DNA of 12,062 nucleotides from an uncultured Novosphingobium sp. (GTDB lineage: Bacteria; Pseudomonadota; Alphaproteobacteria; Sphingomonadales; Sphingomonadaceae): the NCBI GenBank assembly GCA_937860195.1, contig CALMBN010000039.1, forward strand, positions 1 to 12,062. The letters are read 5' to 3'. Every line of letters begins with the position of its first letter. Position 1 is the first letter of the stretch. Of the stretch, positions 7,393 to 12,062 are shown in pieces. A program made the position numbers and the translations under genes. The notes beneath the pieces are model-generated. The model did no database searches. It was not told the DNA's origin and saw nothing but the letters and a program-made list of their open reading frames with translations.

Positions 7393-10118
7393 CAGAATTG
7401 GGTTCCTACGTTGAACGTGAAGCTCTTGGTGTCATCACCGTTGACCTTCGTGATTGCATGGGCGAAATCGATCCGGAACGGCCCGAACGGCGAGTTCCAG
7501 TTGACCCCGATACCCACCGAAATACGCGGCTTTGGCGAGTTGCCGACGAACGTTTCAACGAACGGCGGAACGGTCGAACCGATCGCGGTGTTGGTGTTCG
7601 GTGTAGATCCGGTCGGGATGCAGGCATACGTGATCGTATTCGTCGCGCTGGTCACGGTGGAGATTGCGGTTACCTCGCACACACCACTGGTCGCGTTGAC
7701 TGCTGTAGTCGTGATCTGGGTATAGAGCGCTGCGCCGCTCGAATCGCGGCTCGGGACGAAGATCCCGCCAGGATAGGGACTGTTTTGCAGGACCGGAGCC
7801 CGGACCCCCCAGACCGCACCGATATCAACAAAGATCGACGGCCGCAGTCCCAGCTCGCGCGCGCCCGAGCCAAGCGGAATTTCCAGCTCAAGATGGCCGA
7901 GGTAGTAAAACCGCCCGCCAATCGCATCATCAACGACCTGTTCACGATCAGTAATCAGGGCGCCGGTGCCATCGTAGAACTGGCGGATCACGCGCGGGCC
8001 AACCCCCCGGATATCGAAACCGCGCAGCTGTGGTTCACCCAGATAGAACCGGTCGGTCAGTCGAATCGATTCGACCCCAGGAGTAGCGCTTCCCTTGTTG
8101 AGCGGGACAACCGCTCCGCCTTCGGCGCGGACGGAAAAGATGAAGCCCTTGGCAATCGGTTTGTAGACTGCCGCGTTGGTGCGAACCCGGAAATATTTCA
8201 CCGAACCGCCCAGTCCGGCCAATTCGCCGGTCAGCGAAGCCGATTTTCCGCGGGTTGGACGATAACGGCTATCGAGCGAGTCATAGGCCAACGTCATGCC
8301 AAGGATCGAACTCGTCCGCTTGCCCAAGGCATCGCACAGATAGCGCCCTGCGATCAGCGGATCGCATTCGAGCAGCGGCGGATTCTGCCGATCGGTGTAG
8401 TATTGGGTGCGGTCAACGCTGACGTCATCATAGTTGAAAGTATAGCTGCCAACAGCAGAGATATACTCCGTCACGGGAATCCCGGCACGAACCTGAAAAC
8501 CAGTCGTCGATTGCCTATAAATCGTGTTGCGATTGTTGTTGAAGTAATTGAAACTGTTGAGATCACGCCGATATACATTCACGCCAAGGCTGATGTTCTT
8601 GTCGAACACATACGGCTCGGTGAAGCTGATATCGATCTGCTTGGAATAGTTCGAATAGGCCAGGTTGAGCCCGATGGTCTGGCCGCGCCCACGGAAATTG
8701 CGTTGCTCGATCGAGCCCTGGAAAATGAGCCCCTCAAGACTCGAATAACCTGCCGAAAGCTGAAGCTGCCCGGTCGGCTTTTCCTCAACATTGGCTTCGA
8801 GAATTATCCGGTCGGGAGCCGAACCCGGCTTCTGCTCGATTTCGAACTTTTCCTGAAAATAGCCGAGCGAATTGATCCGGGCCGTCGAGCGTTTGACCTG
8901 GATCGAGTTGAATGCATCGCCTTCAGCCAGACGAAACTCACGGCGGATCACCTTGTCCTGAGTCAGCGTGTTGCCGTTGACGTCGATCTTTTCGACATAG
9001 ACCCGCGGCGCTTCGGCGATCTGGAAGGTCAGGCTCATGGTGAGCTCTTCCTTGTTGCGGGCATATTCGGGGCGAACATCGGCAAAGGCATAACCAAAGG
9101 TGCCGAGCGTTTCATTGAGCCGGTCGATGGTATCCTCGACCATTTTTGCATCGTACCAATCGCCCTTCTTCATCGGCAACTGGCTGGCGAGCCGATCACC
9201 ATCGAAATCGCGCAGCTGGCTTTCGACCATCACGTCGCCGAATTTGTAACGCGGCCCTTCCTCGACCACATAGGTCAGGATGAAGTCCTTCTTGTCCGGG
9301 GTCAGCTCGGCCACCGCCGAAACGACGCGAAAATCGGCGTAACCCTTGGTCAGATAGAACTGGCGCAGCTTTTGCTGGTCATAGGCCATGCGGTCCGGGT
9401 CATAGGTCGTGCCAGAGCTGAGCAGCTTGAAGAAGCCCGCTTCCTTGGTGATCATCTCACCGCGCAGAGCACCATCATCGAAGGCATCGTTGCCGATGAT
9501 GTTGATCTTGCGAACCTTGGATTTGGGGCCTTCATCGATTTCGAACACGATATCGACACGGTTCTGATCGAGCATCACCATCTTCGGTTCGATCGAAGCG
9601 GCAAAGCGGCCTTGCCGCTTGTACAGCTCGATAATCCGGGCAACATCGGCGCGGACTTTGGAGCGCGTGAATATCTGCCGCGGGGCCAGCTTGATTTCAG
9701 GCAAGATCTTTTCGGCCTTGAGCCGCTTGTTCCCTTCGAGGATGATCCGGTTGATCACCGGGTTTTCCTTGACCTCGATCGTCACAGCGCCGCCGTTGTT
9801 GCGAATCTGGACATCGGAAAACAGCTCGGTCGCGAACAGGTCTTTCAGCGCCTGATCGGCTGTCGCCTGGGTATAAGGCTGGCCGACCCGCAGCTTGACG
9901 TAGGAGCGGATCGTGTCAGCCTCAAGCCGCTGAGCCCCGGTGACAGTAATCGACTGGATCGTTTCGGCCACCGGCGCGGGGGCCGAGGTCGCCGGAGGCA
10001 GAGCAACCTGCGCCATCGCAAGCTGCGGGACCCCGGCCAGAATGGTGGTTCCGAGCAGCAGCGCGGCCATCTTGAAGCTGGCGCGCAGAGGCTGTTTGCG
10101 ATCCACACTGGTATTCAT
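7392..10118 (-). CDS. bamA: Outer membrane protein assembly factor BamA
   Basis: BamA is the essential Omp85 insertase that folds beta-barrel proteins into the outer membrane. From ATG 10118 the product is 908 residues. It has a signal peptide (1-36, ending QLAMA), five POTRA domains (about 53-120, 121-198, 199-289, 290-371, 372-448) and a 16-strand-type barrel (449-908). The conserved L6 loop motif reads LRGF at 698-701, and the chain ends in Phe (VGTQF), as expected of a barrel protein. A Thr-rich loop near 800-850 carries two cysteines (814 and 833). I chose ATG 10118 because a good signal peptide begins there; earlier in-frame starts (10145, 10196) only add a non-signal extension, and the SD is weak for all of them. 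It is followed directly by skp, and rseP lies upstream across a 158-base gap that may hold a promoter. Confidence 0.97.
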   Translation of the reverse strand: MNTSVDRKQPLRASFKMAALLLGTTILAGVPQLAMAQVALPPATSAPAPVAETIQSITVTGAQRLEADTIRSYVKLRVGQPYTQATADQALKDLFATELFSDVQIRNNGGAVTIEVKENPVINRIILEGNKRLKAEKILPEIKLAPRQIFTRSKVRADVARIIELYKRQGRFAASIEPKMVMLDQNRVDIVFEIDEGPKSKVRKINIIGNDAFDDGALRGEMITKEAGFFKLLSSGTTYDPDRMAYDQQKLRQFYLTKGYADFRVVSAVAELTPDKKDFILTYVVEEGPRYKFGDVMVESQLRDFDGDRLASQLPMKKGDWYDAKMVEDTIDRLNETLGTFGYAFADVRPEYARNKEELTMSLTFQIAEAPRVYVEKIDVNGNTLTQDKVIRREFRLAEGDAFNSIQVKRSTARINSLGYFQEKFEIEQKPGSAPDRIILEANVEEKPTGQLQLSAGYSSLEGLIFQGSIEQRNFRGRGQTIGLNLAYSNYSKQIDISFTEPYVFDKNISLGVNVYRRDLNSFNYFNNNRNTIYRQSTTGFQVRAGIPVTEYISAVGSYTFNYDDVSVDRTQYYTDRQNPPLLECDPLIAGRYLCDALGKRTSSILGMTLAYDSLDSRYRPTRGKSASLTGELAGLGGSVKYFRVRTNAAVYKPIAKGFIFSVRAEGGAVVPLNKGSATPGVESIRLTDRFYLGEPQLRGFDIRGVGPRVIRQFYDGTGALITDREQVVDDAIGGRFYYLGHLELEIPLGSGARELGLRPSIFVDIGAVWGVRAPVLQNSPYPGGIFVPSRDSSGAALYTQITTTAVNATSGVCEVTAISTVTSATNTITYACIPTGSTPNTNTAIGSTVPPFVETFVGNSPKPRISVGIGVNWNSPFGPFRIDFAHAITKVNGDDTKSFTFNVGTQF

Positions 10119-10276
10119 TATCGGCACGGCATTTCCCGTCATCATTTGGCGGCGTGGTTGCCCGTTGGGGGCAGACTCCGCGCAGCTTGCAGGCAAGTCG
10201 CCGCCCTCTGCCCGATGCGCCCCAAACGATCAAGCAATGTTGCGACAACCTTCCGCAGTTTTTCGGCCAACCGCCC

Positions 10277-11386
10277 TTACTTGAAGAACAGCGAGGCCAC
10301 ATCGTTGAACGTCACGAACACCGCGACCCCAAGGACAAGCGCCAGGCCAGTACGGAACGCCCATTCCTGACTGCGGATTCCCAGCGGTTTGCGGCGGACT
10401 GCTTCCGCGGCGTAGAATGCCAGGTGCCCACCGTCCAAAGTCGGGATTGGCAGCAGATTGATGAATGCCAAATTAATTGAGATCAATGCGGCGAAATCCA
10501 CGAAAGCCAGCCAGCCCATGCTGAGCCGCTCGCCCGAGTATTTGGCAATCTTGATCGGCCCGCCCATCTCCTTGACCGAGCGCTCGCCGGCGATGATCTG
10601 CTTGAGGCCGATCGCCATCGACTTGGCAATCGTGATGCTTTTGACAAAGCCATAGCGGACCGCGTCAATCGGCCCGACTTGCGCAATTTCCATCTTGCCG
10701 TTGGACACGCCCAGCATTCCGAACCGACCGACGTTGCCGAACCGGTCGGTCACCACACGCTCGGCCAGCGTCACCGGATAGGTCAGAGTGCGCCCAGACC
10801 GCTCAACGGTGACCGAAACCAGCTTGTTCGGATAGATCATCACCTTGTCGGCAATATCTTCGAAACTGTCGATCCGCGTGCTGTCGATGGAAACGATCCG
10901 GTCGCCTTGCTGCATGCCCGCCAGCTGCGCCGGACTCTTCTCTGCACAGCCGCCGATCACCGATGGATTGGAAGGAACGCCATAGGCCATCGCAAAGGCT
11001 GCAATAGTCACAACAGCGACCAGCAAGTTGGCCATCGGGCCGGCCAGCACGATCAGCGTTCGCTGCCACAGCGCTGCACCCGGAAAAGTGCCCTTCAACT
11101 CCTCCGCCGTGGCATTTTCCAGCGCAGGATCGGGCTTGCTGCTGGCATCGGCATCGCCCGCAAAAAGCACATAGCCGCCCAGCGGGATCGCTGCGATCCG
11201 CCAGCGGGTGCCGCGCTTGTCGATCCGGTGCCACAGCTCCTTTCCCATCCCGATCGAAAAGGTTTTGGCGCGCACGCCGAACAGGCGGCCGGCATAATAA
11301 TGCCCCAGTTCGTGCAGCACGATCAGCGGACCAAGCAGCAGCAGGAAAGCCGCGAGGGTCAGCAGCAGGGATGGTGTCTCGATCAA
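10277..11386 (-). CDS. rseP: Site-2 intramembrane zinc metalloprotease RseP
   Basis: RseP cleaves membrane-embedded substrates such as anti-sigma factors and signal-peptide remnants. The product is 369 residues. It has the zinc-binding motif HELGH (25-29) in the first membrane helix, GGYVLFAGD, a periplasmic PDZ domain (about 136-210, containing GDRIVSIDSTRIDSF), and the C-terminal LDGGH motif (317-321) with the third metal ligand. I chose TTG 11386, one base after the dxr stop: GGAG lies 10 bases upstream and the protein then starts MIETPSLLLTLAAFLL, placing HELGH at the usual distance. A longer ATG frame from 11434 runs inside dxr and is unlikely. Tight spacing suggests translational coupling with dxr. 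Confidence 0.96.
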   Translation of the reverse strand: MIETPSLLLTLAAFLLLLGPLIVLHELGHYYAGRLFGVRAKTFSIGMGKELWHRIDKRGTRWRIAAIPLGGYVLFAGDADASSKPDPALENATAEELKGTFPGAALWQRTLIVLAGPMANLLVAVVTIAAFAMAYGVPSNPSVIGGCAEKSPAQLAGMQQGDRIVSIDSTRIDSFEDIADKVMIYPNKLVSVTVERSGRTLTYPVTLAERVVTDRFGNVGRFGMLGVSNGKMEIAQVGPIDAVRYGFVKSITIAKSMAIGLKQIIAGERSVKEMGGPIKIAKYSGERLSMGWLAFVDFAALISINLAFINLLPIPTLDGGHLAFYAAEAVRRKPLGIRSQEWAFRTGLALVLGVAVFVTFNDVASLFFK

Positions 11387-11387
11387 G

Positions 11388-12062
11388 TCAGGCAAGCTCC
11401 AGCATCTGGCGGGCACGGCCCCGCGCTTCGGCATCGATAGCGATCACATCGCCAAGCGAAGCCGGAGCAGCGGGAGCATAGCGCCCAAGTAGTTCCCCGA
11501 CCATTACCGAAATCCGGGTGAATGGCAGGTGTCCGGCGAGAAACGCCGCGACTGCGATTTCGTTCCCCGCATTCAGCACAGCGGGCGCCGCCCCGCCCGC
11601 TTCGGCGGCCTCACGGCACAGCCGCGTTGCGGGGAAGCGGGCCTCATCGGGCGCGCGGAACGTGAGCTCGCCCAGCGCGGCGAGATCGAGCGTCGCGCAA
11701 GGGGTGTCCATCCGGCTGGGCCAGGCGAGGCACGAGGCGATTGGCACCCGCATATCCGATGGGCCCAGCTGCGCAAGCGTCGAGCCATCGCGGTATTCGA
11801 CCATCGAATGGATCACCGATTGCGGATGGACCACAATCCGCAGCTTATCGAGCCCGACCGGGAACAGGTGATGCGCCTCGATCAGTTCGAGGCCCTTGTT
11901 GAACATCGTCGCGCTATCGACGCTGATCTTGGCGCCCATATCCCAGTTGGGATGCTTGACCGCCTGCGCCGGGGTGGCGGCGGCGAGTTGCTCCAGCGTC
12001 CAATCGATGTAATTCGGGGCAAATGTTTTGATTAGTAATGGAAGAAGCTGAAAACAACTTGA
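11388..12062 (-). CDS. dxr: 1-deoxy-D-xylulose 5-phosphate reductoisomerase, C-terminal part
   Basis: Dxr (IspC) converts 1-deoxy-D-xylulose 5-phosphate to 2-C-methyl-D-erythritol 4-phosphate, the second step of the non-mevalonate isoprenoid pathway. The recognisable part starts DWTLEQLAAATPAQAVKHPN and continues MGAKISVDSATMFNKGLEL, which holds the substrate and metal ligands (Ser, Asn, Lys and Glu of SVDSATMFNKGLE). HPQSVIHSMVEYRDGS, AQLGPSDMRVPIA and LNAGNEIAVAAFL are also typical. About 206 residues match, roughly the C-terminal half. The N-terminal NADPH domain is missing. The frame stays open to the window edge, but upstream of about 12005 the translation (…KTFAPNYIDW) no longer fits the expected ASGGPFR-type sequence. 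The gene is therefore cut by a junction there. rseP follows one base after its stop. Confidence 0.93.
   Translation of the reverse strand, partial: SSCFQLLPLLIKTFAPNYIDWTLEQLAAATPAQAVKHPNWDMGAKISVDSATMFNKGLELIEAHHLFPVGLDKLRIVVHPQSVIHSMVEYRDGSTLAQLGPSDMRVPIASCLAWPSRMDTPCATLDLAALGELTFRAPDEARFPATRLCREAAEAGGAAPAVLNAGNEIAVAAFLAGHLPFTRISVMVGELLGRYAPAAPASLGDVIAIDAEARGRARQMLELA
12006..12062. other. AT-rich tail unrelated to dxr
   Basis: From about 12006 to the edge the sequence falls to about 35% GC by hand count, while dxr beside it is well above 60%. In the dxr frame it stays open but does not match the conserved Dxr segment expected there. On the plus strand an ATG at 12039 opens MEEAENNL before a stop codon or the edge can be judged. 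No terminal inverted repeat can be tested in so short a piece. Confidence 0.6.

Noticed and set aside
10186..10197. Small inverted repeat CTTGC-AG-GCAAG between rseP and bamA
   Set aside because: A 5-bp stem with a 2-base loop is too short to support a terminator or operator, and no T-run follows.
10230..10275. A possible extracytoplasmic sigma factor promoter (GGAAG then CGTT) upstream of bamA
   Set aside because: The spacing is about 21 bases where 16-17 is expected, and the first element is not a full GGAAC.
7398..10370. A 990-codon open frame on the plus strand opposite bamA
   Set aside because: It is antisense to a clear bamA, its translation is rich in Arg, Asp and Ile with no domain pattern, and long antisense frames are common in GC-rich genes.
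10277..11434. Starting rseP at ATG 11434
   Set aside because: It would add 16 residues lying within the end of dxr, with no membrane or domain logic; TTG 11386 has an SD and gives the usual N-terminus.

Overview
The window reads as a piece of an alphaproteobacterial chromosome, most likely from the Sphingomonadales. Base composition is GC-rich, roughly 60% by eye. The order dxr-rseP-bamA-skp-fabZ without lpxD or lpxA, the L31 sequence, the Thr-rich BamA loop and the ccm gene style all resemble that order as I remember it. No search was run. Both ends cut genes (kup on the left, dxr on the right).

Right half (about 12062 down to 5824, all minus strand): an envelope-biogenesis run. It starts with the C-terminal part of dxr (isoprenoid precursors) and continues with rseP (site-2 protease), bamA (outer-membrane protein insertase), skp/ompH (periplasmic chaperone) and fabZ (fatty acid dehydration). 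rpmE (ribosomal protein L31) follows and is closed by a strong intrinsic terminator at 5824-5856. Junctions are tight: rseP starts one base after the dxr stop, and bamA and skp share TGATG. There is a 158-base gap before bamA.

Middle (5223-5818): a plus-strand single-domain PilZ gene runs convergently into the rpmE terminator. Divergent from it is a minus-strand tRNA-His(GTG) gene with G-1 and an encoded CCA.

Left half (5109 down to 1, minus strand): a cytochrome c maturation (System I) cluster, ccmC-ccmD-ccmE-ccmF-[20-codon ORF]-cycH, followed by the 5' three quarters of kup (potassium uptake). The ccm genes are chained by overlapping stop/start codons, but the pathway looks damaged or altered. 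ccmC has an in-frame TGA at codon 35. CcmF is about 120-130 residues short and has lost its tryptophan-rich (WWD) motif and periplasmic heme-handling histidines while keeping an open frame. ccmG and ccmH, usually found between ccmF and cycH, are replaced by a 63-base ORF. ccmD, ccmE and cycH look intact. This is the most unusual part of the window.

The last ~57 bases (12006-12062) are AT-rich and do not continue dxr, which suggests an insertion, rearrangement or assembly artefact. I saw no CRISPR array, insertion sequence, phage gene or riboswitch of a known class.
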